Part shown: positions 43,667 through 51,888 of the stretch, one piece after another
Numbering within the stretch: position 1 is the stretch's first letter
How the letters are laid out: each line of letters opens with the position of its first letter
NCBI GenBank assembly: GCA_038230515.1
Contig: JBBRND010000002.1
Location: 156,257 to 220,256 of the forward strand
Reading direction: 5' to 3'
From: JAPLDB01 sp038230515
Lineage (GTDB): Bacteria; Bacteroidota; Bacteroidia; AKYH767-A; 2013-40CM-41-45
DNA length: 64,000 nucleotides
The notes under the pieces: generated by a model
What the model saw: the letters and a program-made list of their open reading frames with translations, nothing else
The model's database searches: none
What the model was told of the DNA's origin: nothing
Program-made: the position numbers and the translations under genes

Positions 43667-43697
43667 TAGAGTAGTAAGAAAAAACGGCCCTACTCTA
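43667..43697. repeat. Inverted repeat between convergent genes
   Basis: TAGAGTAG and CTACTCTA are exact 8-bp arms with a 15-base A-rich loop, 26 bases after the helicase stop and just before the stop of the convergent kinase gene. It could serve as a weak bidirectional terminator. Confidence 0.35.
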
Positions 43698-43701
43698 CTG
43701 T

Positions 43702-46700
43702 TTACTCCTGCCGGCTGTTGCTGTCTTCTTCTATTGGGAGAGACAAATAAAACACACTTCCATCTCCAATCTTCGTTTCGAAATTTATTGTTCCTCCAAT
43801 TGATTCTACCATGCTCTTCACCATGGCAAGTCCTAAACCCATGCCGCTGGTTTTTGTGGTGAAGTTCGGAGTGAAGATTTTTGATTGTATCTCCGCAGGA
43901 ATTCCTGTTCCGTTATCAGCAACAGAAATAATGTGAAACCCATTTTCTGTTTTCATTGAGATGTTGATGATTCCATTCTTATTATTTTCAATGGATTGAA
44001 CAGCATTCTTGATAAGGTTTGATAGAGCGCGAATCAATTGCTCACGATCTGCAAAGACTTTTCGTTCTATTTTATCGTCCTCAAATTGAATGGAAACATT
44101 CGGAGTATTATTAAATACATTAATTGATGAACGAACAATGTCACCAAGATCAAGCGTTTCATTTTTTGCACGCGGCATCTGAGCAAAGTTGCTGAACTCC
44201 GATGCAATGTTGCTGAGCGCATCAATCTGTTCAATCATCATCTTGCTGATGCGCTGAAAAAGCTCATCAAGGTTTCCGCTCTTCTCATTCCACGCACGCT
44301 GCAGATGCTGCACGCTCAGCTTCATAGGCGTTAAGGGGTTTTTTATTTCATGCGCCACCTGTTTTGCCATTTCGCGCCAAGCACTTTCGCGTTCACTGCG
44401 CGCAAGCTTGTCTGCACTTATTACAAGTTCTTCCACCATGCGATTGTACTCCTGCACAAGCTGGCCAATCTCATCGTTGCGTTTCCACTCAATCATTTCG
44501 TTTCTTTTTCCCAAACGAATCGAGCTTAATTTTTCCTGAATCAATAAAAGCGGCTTTGTAATCCGAGATGTAATAATGAGCGCCAGAATAAGTGAAAGCA
44601 CAAGCAGCAACATGTAAATATTGATTAGTGCAGATAGAAATCCGCTGATCTCTTTATTGAGTTCATTTTGTTTTTCGAAGTATGGAAGATTAAGATAGCC
44701 TGTTATCTTTCCTTCGTGATCAGTAAACGGGGCATACGCTGCAGCATAATTTAATTTGCCAATACTTTCCGGGTGTACAAACTGTGTGCGGCCGTACTGG
44801 AGCATTTCAAACAATGCCTCAGGATTTATCCGCGTACTCACAATTCCACGATCAAATAATTTTGGTTGCGAAGAGTAAAATAAATTTCCATTCTCATCGT
44901 ACAGATTGAAATCAAGATTGAAATTTGAAACCACTTGATTCAATCCTGAAATCCATTCGTCTCTGTTTATTGCAGATAAATCACGATCAAAATTAAAATG
45001 ATCGGTAAGCGCAAACCACATCGTGTTGAGACGCGATAAAATAGTTTTATTCTGATCCGCATCATACTTCCGCACAATGTAAATGCCTGTACCTACAACA
45101 ATAAATATAAATGAAAGAATAATTAATGAAAGAATAGACGAACGGATTCGCTGCTTTAACGAGAACTGAAAAGAGTTTTTTCGTTCGATGAAATAAGCTG
45201 CGAGAAACCAAGCAGTAAAAAAGATTAGGAAAAAGATAAGTATGTAAGAGAAGAAGGACACCTTGTTGAAAAAATTTTCCGCAACGTGGCTTACAACAAT
45301 CAATGATGTTTGTGATGCTTTGTAAACAATGTGATTGAATCCACCGAAAGAAAATATAGAGAACTCTTTTTCAGCAGATGAAAATAAATTTGGATGAAAC
45401 GAATAAGGAAAACTCCCGCCTGCATAAATGAGAGAGCCGTTGGAATAACGAGCAAAAGAATAATTTCCATCATCACGATTTTGCGTGATGCGGTTACTTA
45501 CAAACAATTCAGGAAAACCTTCTGTCGGTTGAATGATTCGCGAATCAAGATAAACGACAAGCGTCACTGAATCGTCTGCAACCGGAAATATGGAGAGATA
45601 ACTTAAACGACCTGATTCATTGGGCAGGAAAAATAGTTTTTCACAAAAGGTTGGCCTTCCTTGCTGAGCTGCCTGCTGTGCGATCTGTACTAATGAAGTT
45701 GACGATGATGAATCAGAAAGTAATCCGTGCGAATTGAAAACCGAAACATTGACATCAAACTTTGCCCAGTATCCGGTAAAATACTTTTTCTGAAGATATT
45801 TCTCCACCACATCGCTCACATCTTTGATTGACTTAGTCAATCTCCTGACCGTTTCGTCATTGGAAATCTGCTTTTCCACATCATCAAAAAGATATTCGGC
45901 AAGACGATCCTGTCTTGTATCCAATCGCTGTGCAAAAAGTTTTTGGTCTTCCATTTCCTTTTCATCATTGTAATGATCAATGGTGAAAGCAGCATATAAC
46001 CCTAAGAACAACAGAACAAAAAATCTGGATTGAAATTTATTTTTGTGTTCAGATAAGATCCGAGGAAGAAAATTATTTCTGAACGGAAACAGGATTCCCG
46101 CTGAAAGAAAATAAAAACTCCACAACAGAAGCATAATGGAAAATAGCCCTGTAAATGTGTTTGCGTTTAGGTCAAGGCTATTTCCGATATCGAATGTGAT
46201 TTTGGAATTGAGTACAAGTCCGGAAATGAGAGCATGAATGGTGAGAAATAAAATCGCGAGTAAGCCAATCACAAATACAAACAACAAAGAATTCTTCGAT
46301 GAATGCTTTGCGAAAAATGTCTTCGTTCTGAGATGGGAATAAAGCACACCTGAAAAACAAAAGAGAGTGACGGCATTCAGAAAAAAATCTCCGATGGAAT
46401 TAAAGAAGAACGAAGAGCCATACACCTTCGGGCTGAAGAAGTCCGTGTAATACATTTCTCCCGGCAAACGAAATGCAATCATCAAGTATCGAAGTACAAT
46501 AAGAAAAACAGCGAGAAGCAAAACCTGGATATTTTTTATGGAGCGATTCCAGAAAAACAGAAAAGAAAAGAAAAACAGTATTGCCGAAAGGTAAAACCAT
46601 GCTGCAGGATTAAAAGGTAATTCATCCGCAATTTCGTGAGAGTAACTCAACGAAATTAAATGGCTGCCTGAAGAAGAATTGAGTTGATAGCTTTCTGAAG

Positions 46701-47211
46701 TTTTTCCTGCACTGAATCGCTCACTCAACCCAAGTACGGGATTAAAATGATTTACTAAATATTTATTCTCGTAGGAATAATTTTTTCGCAACAAAATCAA
46801 TCCAATAATTTTTTTACCGGATGGTTCAAGCGTAAATGCTTCGTAAGTTCCATTGGATAAATTCAGCACAGAACCATTGGCTACTTCCAACGCAGAATCT
46901 TTTAGCTGAAAACTAACTTCGTTGTCGCTCCAGTACTTTAGCGCAGCATTCTCAAAATAAAAAAAACTAAACCCCAAATTTTGCTGACCATGGTGAATAA
47001 AAAATTCGTGATACTGAGAATCAGTAGTGAAAGTCGAAATGGTATTCAGCGATTCCTGAATTTGTTTTTCAAGATTGAGGATCTGTTTTTGCGCATACTC
47101 AATCTGACCGTTAGGCGATCGGGTAACAATGTGAGCCAGAAACTCCGAAGTGAGTGCGCAGAAAACTGCAAGCCCTAAAAAAAATTTCCACAACGGATTA
47201 TTGCCCCTCAT
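43702..47211 (-). CDS. Very large NtrY-like sensor histidine kinase (1169 aa)
   Basis: N-terminal half carries several membrane segments (about 10-25, 210-245, and more to 405) and a long extracytoplasmic region around 415-640, then further helices near 640-665 and 700. HAMP (ITSRITKPLLLIQEKLSSIRLGKRNEMIEWKRNDEIGQL, near 875-915), HisKA box MAKQVAHEIKNPLTPMKLSVQHL (His near 953), and HATPase with NLIKNAVQSI, ADNGTGIP, MGLGLAMVKSM. The HEIKNPLTPM box and the HAMP arrangement are typical of the NtrY family. No response regulator gene is adjacent, so it is an orphan kinase. Signal unknown. Confidence 0.9.
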   Translation of the reverse strand: MRGNNPLWKFFLGLAVFCALTSEFLAHIVTRSPNGQIEYAQKQILNLEKQIQESLNTISTFTTDSQYHEFFIHHGQQNLGFSFFYFENAALKYWSDNEVSFQLKDSALEVANGSVLNLSNGTYEAFTLEPSGKKIIGLILLRKNYSYENKYLVNHFNPVLGLSERFSAGKTSESYQLNSSSGSHLISLSYSHEIADELPFNPAAWFYLSAILFFFSFLFFWNRSIKNIQVLLLAVFLIVLRYLMIAFRLPGEMYYTDFFSPKVYGSSFFFNSIGDFFLNAVTLFCFSGVLYSHLRTKTFFAKHSSKNSLLFVFVIGLLAILFLTIHALISGLVLNSKITFDIGNSLDLNANTFTGLFSIMLLLWSFYFLSAGILFPFRNNFLPRILSEHKNKFQSRFFVLLFLGLYAAFTIDHYNDEKEMEDQKLFAQRLDTRQDRLAEYLFDDVEKQISNDETVRRLTKSIKDVSDVVEKYLQKKYFTGYWAKFDVNVSVFNSHGLLSDSSSSTSLVQIAQQAAQQGRPTFCEKLFFLPNESGRLSYLSIFPVADDSVTLVVYLDSRIIQPTEGFPELFVSNRITQNRDDGNYSFARYSNGSLIYAGGSFPYSFHPNLFSSAEKEFSIFSFGGFNHIVYKASQTSLIVVSHVAENFFNKVSFFSYILIFFLIFFTAWFLAAYFIERKNSFQFSLKQRIRSSILSLIILSFIFIVVGTGIYIVRKYDADQNKTILSRLNTMWFALTDHFNFDRDLSAINRDEWISGLNQVVSNFNLDFNLYDENGNLFYSSQPKLFDRGIVSTRINPEALFEMLQYGRTQFVHPESIGKLNYAAAYAPFTDHEGKITGYLNLPYFEKQNELNKEISGFLSALINIYMLLLVLSLILALIITSRITKPLLLIQEKLSSIRLGKRNEMIEWKRNDEIGQLVQEYNRMVEELVISADKLARSERESAWREMAKQVAHEIKNPLTPMKLSVQHLQRAWNEKSGNLDELFQRISKMMIEQIDALSNIASEFSNFAQMPRAKNETLDLGDIVRSSINVFNNTPNVSIQFEDDKIERKVFADREQLIRALSNLIKNAVQSIENNKNGIINISMKTENGFHIISVADNGTGIPAEIQSKIFTPNFTTKTSGMGLGLAMVKSMVESIGGTINFETKIGDGSVFYLSLPIEEDSNSRQE

Positions 47212-47272
47212 AAGTTTTTACGAAACTATTTATTTTTTTCACAACTTTGGGAAAATTATTTTAAGACGCCTT

Positions 47273-47677
47273 ATGCTGAAGGATATTCCGAAACTTGAAG
47301 TTGAAAACATAATCATCGCTATTGTGCGGGAAGAGGATGAAGCAAGCGACCTGGTCTGGAATGTTTACCTGGTTAATCTGTATGATAAAAAAATTGAGGG
47401 TGTACTCGTAAGCTCAAAAGGATACGGCAACAGAAAAGGAGAAACTGTGAAAACATCAACGCTCCGCCACTTCATTGGCAATGTGGAACCAAACGATTAT
47501 GCAAAGATCGAACTGATCATAAAAGATTTGTTTGGACTCACGAACGAATACTGGATAAGTTTTTATCTCGGTAAAGAGATGTACGACAAGAAATATATTT
47601 TTCTTCCTGAAAGTATCAGCGAAGAAAATCTCACCCTGATACCGGTGCTGAATAAGCGCGGAGTAATGATCCGATAA
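47273..47677 (+). CDS. Conserved hypothetical protein (134 aa)
   Basis: From ATG 47273: MLKDIPKLEVENIIIAIVRE..., WNVYLVNLYDKKIEGVLVSSKG, TSTLRHFIGNVEPNDYAKIE, DLFGLTNEYWISFYLG and KYIFLPESISEENL. A compact mixed alpha/beta cytoplasmic protein conserved widely in Bacteroidota by memory, without a known role. The upstream in-frame extension (from 47150) overlaps the divergent kinase gene and is not conserved-looking. Followed after 17 bases by the exonuclease gene, on the same strand. Confidence 0.75.
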   Translation: MLKDIPKLEVENIIIAIVREEDEASDLVWNVYLVNLYDKKIEGVLVSSKGYGNRKGETVKTSTLRHFIGNVEPNDYAKIELIIKDLFGLTNEYWISFYLGKEMYDKKYIFLPESISEENLTLIPVLNKRGVMIR

Positions 47678-47694
47678 CCATTCTCTACTAAAAC

Positions 47695-48408
47695 ATGCTT
47701 GAACATATTCCTCTAACTAATATTCTATTTCTCGACATAGAGACCGTTCCGCAGCATCCGGATTTTGATGATGCGGAAAAAACAATTCAGCATTTGTGGG
47801 AAAAGAAATCAAAATTTCTGATAAAAGATGAAACCGAAACGCCTGATTCCATCTACCGCCAGGCAGGAATTTATGCAGAGTTTGGAAAAGTGATTTGTAT
47901 TTCTTGTGGCTATTTCACTGCGGATAAAAAATTTCGCATCAAATCTTTTTCCGGTGATGTAGAAAAAATTCTTCTTGAAGAGTTTTCTGAAATGCTGAAA
48001 AAATTCTTTACCAATCCTGCAAAGCTACTTTGCGCCCACAACGGAAAGGAATTTGACTTTCCTTTCCTGGCGCGAAGAATGATCATCCACCAGATGAAAC
48101 TTCCCGCTGTGCTTGACACGGCAGGAAAAAAGCCATGGGAAGTTAATCATCTTGATACACTTGAACTCTGGAAGTTCGCAGATTACAAATCCTACACTTC
48201 TCTTTTATTGCTTGCCACTGTTCTCGGAATTCAAACACCGAAGGATGATATTGACGGCAGCATGGTGTGGGATGTTTATTGGAATGAAAAAAATCTTCCG
48301 CGCATTGTTACGTATTGTCAGAAAGATGTACTCACCGTTGCCCAAATTTTTCTCCGGTTTCAGAACGCCCCACTCGTGACAGAAGAAAATGTGGAAATGG
48401 TGGGGTGA
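47695..48408 (+). CDS. 3'-5' exonuclease, DnaQ fold (DNA_pol_B_exo2-like)
   Basis: 237 residues. Exo I motif LFLDIETVPQ (DxE), Exo II region LLCAHNGKEFDFPFLARRM (conserved Asp), and Exo III YCQKDVLTVAQIF (Asp). The family is often labelled a predicted 3'-5' exonuclease related to the PolB exonuclease domain. It probably trims nucleic acid ends, but the substrate is not known. Starts 17 bases after the small conserved gene. Confidence 0.88.
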   Translation: MLEHIPLTNILFLDIETVPQHPDFDDAEKTIQHLWEKKSKFLIKDETETPDSIYRQAGIYAEFGKVICISCGYFTADKKFRIKSFSGDVEKILLEEFSEMLKKFFTNPAKLLCAHNGKEFDFPFLARRMIIHQMKLPAVLDTAGKKPWEVNHLDTLELWKFADYKSYTSLLLLATVLGIQTPKDDIDGSMVWDVYWNEKNLPRIVTYCQKDVLTVAQIFLRFQNAPLVTEENVEMVG

Positions 48409-48473
48409 TGTTGTTGCAGAAATATTTTTCGATTAATCATGTCGCCTCCTTTTCTTACTCTTGTAAAACAAGA

Positions 48474-48802
48474 ATGAAAAATTTTTACCACACGCTCTTC
48501 TTCATTGTTTTCTTCCCTTTGCTTGTTGGCGCACAAGCATATCAGCCATTGCGAATTTCTGAAACGATAAAACTTGACGGAAAGCTTGATGAAGTTGCGT
48601 GGCAACAAGCGCTAGTTGAAAACGATTTCATGCAGGAAGATCCTGCTGCGGGAGCAGCACCATCAGAAAAAGCAAAAGCACGGATTTGTGGAGCAACGAA
48701 TTTTTTTTCGGTATTCGCGTATTTGATCACGAGCCCGAAAAATTCGTTCGCTTCGACTTGGAATGCAACTATACCGTTTATCTTAATGAAGTGCTTTTAT
48801 GA
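48474..48802 (+). pseudogene. Remnant of a DUF5916 (CBM9-like) exported protein
   Basis: Starts with a signal peptide (MKNFYHTLFFIVFFPLLVGAQ) and continues LRISETIKLDGKLDEVAWQQA, the typical start of DUF5916 proteins, whose N-terminal CBM9-like domain precedes a beta-barrel. At an eight-T run (48701-48708) the frame breaks. The next frame continues the family text (FFGIRVFDHEPEKFVRFDLE), so one extra T explains it. It then stops at TGA 48800-48802, far short of the usual about 700-800 residues. The rest of the gene is absent. A decayed gene. Confidence 0.8.
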
Positions 48803-49030
48803 TTAATACTTACAACGATAGATGCATGGGGCTTAAGTACGTCACTTAAATACACTCAGTGCACTCTGGGAGACGGAAATTTCCAGTGACGACAGCTACA
48901 ACAATTAATCGTTCAATACTTTTGGGGATGTGGCAAGCTAAGTTGACTCGTTTGGCAACATCGTTAAAAGTCGCATCCTATTTTCCTAACTTCGTTTTTG
49001 AAATCATATTGGCACGCTTTTTTATTTACA

Positions 49031-49052
49031 GTAATTGTAATAATTCAATTAC
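49031..49052. promoter_or_regulatory. Inverted repeat before the small membrane protein (possible operator)
   Basis: GTAATTG-8 bases-CAATTAC is a perfect 7-bp palindrome 20 bases before ATG 49072, in a very AT-rich leader. Could be a regulator site. Confidence 0.3.
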
Positions 49053-49071
49053 AAAATAAAATCATATTACC

Positions 49072-49227
49072 ATGGGAAATCTACTTTACACTATTGCGGT
49101 TATTCTAATAATTATTTGGGCAATTGGGTTCTTCGCGTATAGCGCAGGAGGATTGATTCACATACTGCTTGTAATTGCCATTGTGGTAGTTCTCCTTAGA
49201 ATTATTCAAGGGAGAAAGCCCCTTTGA
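49072..49227 (+). CDS. Small membrane protein, Lmo0937-like (51 aa)
   Basis: ATG 49072 to TGA 49227: MGNLLYTIAVILIIIWAIGF, FAYSAGGLIHILLVIAIVVV, ending LLRIIQGRKPL. Two hydrophobic helices joined by AYSAGG, and a short basic tail; this matches the Lmo0937/DUF5670 family of two-helix proteins, often stress-related, of unknown mechanism. The DUF3943 gene starts 4 bases after the stop, so the two are probably cotranscribed. Confidence 0.75.
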   Translation: MGNLLYTIAVILIIIWAIGFFAYSAGGLIHILLVIAIVVVLLRIIQGRKPL

Positions 49228-49230
49228 TAT

Positions 49231-50787
49231 ATGAAGATAGGGAGTATCCTCATTTTTTTGTTTCTATTTTCTTTTAGTATTGACGCTCAAAATGTTATTA
49301 CTAAGGACACGATTGTTCCAGCTAAAGGAGATGAGAATAAGCAACTGGAAAAGATAAAAGAAAAAAAGATAGAACAGCATTCTGATTCAATCGGCAGTGA
49401 GCCAAAAAAAATACGGGTTGATACTACTATTCAAAACAAATATGGGGACTTACTGAATGACGACACTACATTTAATAAGCGATACCCCATATGGATGCCT
49501 GTAGTTGTAGCTTTTGGAAGCAATTTAACCACCTTTTTAATTGACAGGTATATAGGGAAATTTGATTATTCGGTTCAGGTTGGATTTAATTCGTGGAAGC
49601 ATAACATCAAAACAGGATGGGAGTGGGATTCGGACCGGTTTGGAATTAATTTCATCGGTCATCCTTATTCGGGGACTCTTACCTTTAATGCCGCCCGATC
49701 CTCAGGATATAATTACTGGCAATCGTTTCCTTTTGCTGTGGGCGGAAGTTTAATGTGGGAGTATTTTGGTGAAAACACTTTGCCTTCTTATAATGACATT
49801 ATTACTACTCCGGTTAACGGGGCCTTTCTTGGGGAAATATTATATCGCATCAGCTCAAATATTCTTGATGACAGGGCAAGAGGTACACAAAGGGTTTTTC
49901 GCGAGTTTGCCGCAGGCATAATTGATCCGGTGAGAGGAATTAACAGACTTTTGCAAGGCAAAGCTTTCAGAACGACTAACAAAGAAGTCTATCAGAAAGA
50001 ACCACTTAATCTTTCATTGTATGCCGGGATTCAACAAATACATGCTCCTGAGGATCCCGTAAAAACAAATACTAATGCAGAGACTTTCAATCTTCAACTC
50101 GATTACGGAAATCCGTTTGAAAACAGAACCCGCAAACCATTTGATTTCTTCAAATTGAGAATTGATTTAAATCTGGGGGTGGGAAGAAAAAAATTGGATA
50201 ATGCTACAGGGTATGGAATTCTGGCAGGTAAAAATTTTCAAGCAGATTCAGGAAAGAAGGCAATGTTGATTGGAATTTATCAATACTACGATTATTGGGA
50301 TAATACCACGTTTGAATTAGGCACCATTGGTTTAGGGGGCGGAATAATAACCAAACTGCCTATAGATAAAATTTCCAATTCTTACCTGTACACTTCACTC
50401 CATCTTACTCTTGTTCCTTTTGCAGGTAATAGTACCAAGTTCGGGCCGGATACTTCACAATTCAGAGATTATAATTTTGGCGATGGTTTGCAGACTAAGT
50501 TCGAAACTACAGTTATCTTTAGCAAATGGGCAACTGCAACTTTTGCTGCTTATTATTCATGGATTCATAGTTACGTTGGATTAAAGGAAGAAAATTTTCT
50601 TACTGTGCTGAAACCAAGAGCAACTGTGAGGATTTTTAAAAATCTGAACCTTGGGTATGAGGAGGCCTTTTATTACAATAATATTCACTCGCCAAATTCG
50701 CCTATAGAACGCTTCACCCGTACTGAACAGAAATTATTTCTCATGCTTTATTTAGAAGATAAACAAAGGCGCGGGCATTATAATTAA
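49231..50787 (+). CDS. DUF3943-type outer-membrane-associated protein
   Basis: 518 residues with signal peptide (about 1-19, MKIGSILIFLFLFSFSIDAQ). A low-complexity Lys/Asp/Glu segment (about 25-70) leads to the DUF3943 core (about 90-220: FIGHPYSGTLTFNAARSSGYNYWQSFPF, GGSLMWEYFGENTLPSYNDI, VNGAFLGEILYRISS), followed by a beta-strand-rich region likely to form a barrel. The core has conserved motifs but no known activity. It sits between a small membrane protein and a PAP2 gene, in what looks like a three-gene operon (gaps of 3 and 14 bases). Confidence 0.85.
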   Translation: MKIGSILIFLFLFSFSIDAQNVITKDTIVPAKGDENKQLEKIKEKKIEQHSDSIGSEPKKIRVDTTIQNKYGDLLNDDTTFNKRYPIWMPVVVAFGSNLTTFLIDRYIGKFDYSVQVGFNSWKHNIKTGWEWDSDRFGINFIGHPYSGTLTFNAARSSGYNYWQSFPFAVGGSLMWEYFGENTLPSYNDIITTPVNGAFLGEILYRISSNILDDRARGTQRVFREFAAGIIDPVRGINRLLQGKAFRTTNKEVYQKEPLNLSLYAGIQQIHAPEDPVKTNTNAETFNLQLDYGNPFENRTRKPFDFFKLRIDLNLGVGRKKLDNATGYGILAGKNFQADSGKKAMLIGIYQYYDYWDNTTFELGTIGLGGGIITKLPIDKISNSYLYTSLHLTLVPFAGNSTKFGPDTSQFRDYNFGDGLQTKFETTVIFSKWATATFAAYYSWIHSYVGLKEENFLTVLKPRATVRIFKNLNLGYEEAFYYNNIHSPNSPIERFTRTEQKLFLMLYLEDKQRRGHYN

Positions 50788-50801
50788 TAAAAAAATATCT
50801 T

Positions 50802-51701
50802 ATGAAAAAAATAAATTTATTTTTTTTACTCAATTTAGTTTTAGCGTCTCAGATCAATGCACAAATAGACAGCGTTGCCCCTTCACCCCAACGAACTGAA
50901 AAAACAAAATTGGCTCTCGACTCTTTGGGCATGAAAACAGGTAAAGAAAAAGATCAAATCTACAAGCTTAAATCAGCGGTTGATATACCTATTATTGCTA
51001 CCGGAACTTTGTGGTCGCTTTATGCTTTTACAAAAATTTATAAAAAGACTCCTTTAGATTCAATGGAAGTTTCAGCGTTAAATAAAGATAACGTCAATGC
51101 TTTTGATCGCTGGGGAATATACCCCTATTCTAAGTCATTAGATAAAATAAGTTATTATCCGTTTTATGGGGCTATTCCAATACCACTTCTCTTTTTCGCT
51201 CTGGATAAAAAAATGCGGAAAGATTATTTCAAACTTACCTATCTATACTGGGAAGCTTTTGCAATTACGGGCCTGTGTGGTACAGCATCTACCTATTTCG
51301 TAAACAGATACAGACCTTATGTATACACGTCTGAAACTTCGATGGATAAACGAACAGCCAGTTGGGCATTGAATTCGTTTTATTCCGGTCATTCTCAGGT
51401 TGTGGCTGTATCTACTTTTTTTTGTGCAAAAGTATATGCTGATTACCACCCTGAGTCTTCCATGAAATATGTTTACTATGGAATTGCAGCGGCTACAACT
51501 GCCTATACAGGTTATTTGCGGCTTAAATGTGGAGAACATTTTCTTTCTGATATATTAGTTGGAACCACTATGGGTACTTTGGTAGGCATTCTGGTTCCTC
51601 AATTCCACAAACATCCTGTTTTTAAAAATAGTGGATTGAGTCTTGTTCCTTATATGAACGGCAAAATGTATGGTCTTGCATTTAGCTATAAAGTTCGCTA
51701 A
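50802..51701 (+). CDS. PAP2-superfamily phosphatase-like protein (299 aa)
   Basis: Signal peptide (MKKINLFFLLNLVLASQINAQ) then a PAP2 domain from about residue 115: motif 1 region TYFVNRYRPYVY, motif 2 FYSGHSQVVAVS (SGH present) and motif 3 RLKCGEHFLSDILVG (His and Asp present). In motif 1 (KxxxxxxRP) the Lys position holds Thr, so the site is altered; activity is uncertain. PAP2 enzymes remove phosphate from lipid phosphates such as undecaprenyl pyrophosphate. Part of the operon after the DUF3943 gene. Confidence 0.85.
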   Translation: MKKINLFFLLNLVLASQINAQIDSVAPSPQRTEKTKLALDSLGMKTGKEKDQIYKLKSAVDIPIIATGTLWSLYAFTKIYKKTPLDSMEVSALNKDNVNAFDRWGIYPYSKSLDKISYYPFYGAIPIPLLFFALDKKMRKDYFKLTYLYWEAFAITGLCGTASTYFVNRYRPYVYTSETSMDKRTASWALNSFYSGHSQVVAVSTFFCAKVYADYHPESSMKYVYYGIAAATTAYTGYLRLKCGEHFLSDILVGTTMGTLVGILVPQFHKHPVFKNSGLSLVPYMNGKMYGLAFSYKVR

Positions 51702-51862
51702 CTGCCTTATTTAGGTTTTATAAATTTGTTTCTTTCTTGACAAAAATCTATTGACATCTTTTTTTATAAGACTACATTAAACTTTCGGGGGCAGCATTTT
51801 GGATAAGACCTACTGCGTTTAAAACTTTTCCGGTAATTATTATCAAAATCAATCTTTACTTC

Positions 51863-51870
51863 TACTTTTG
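51863..51870 (+). promoter_or_regulatory. Putative -7 box for the ABC ATPase gene
   Basis: TACTTTTG fits TAnnTTTG, 18 bases before ATG 51889. No -33 box at 20 bases. Confidence 0.4.
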
Positions 51871-51888
51871 AGGAAGCAATTTTATCTT

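Noticed and set aside
48859..49059. 66-residue open frame after the DUF5916 remnant
   Set aside because: No start context, odd composition and it overlaps the AT-rich leader of the next gene.
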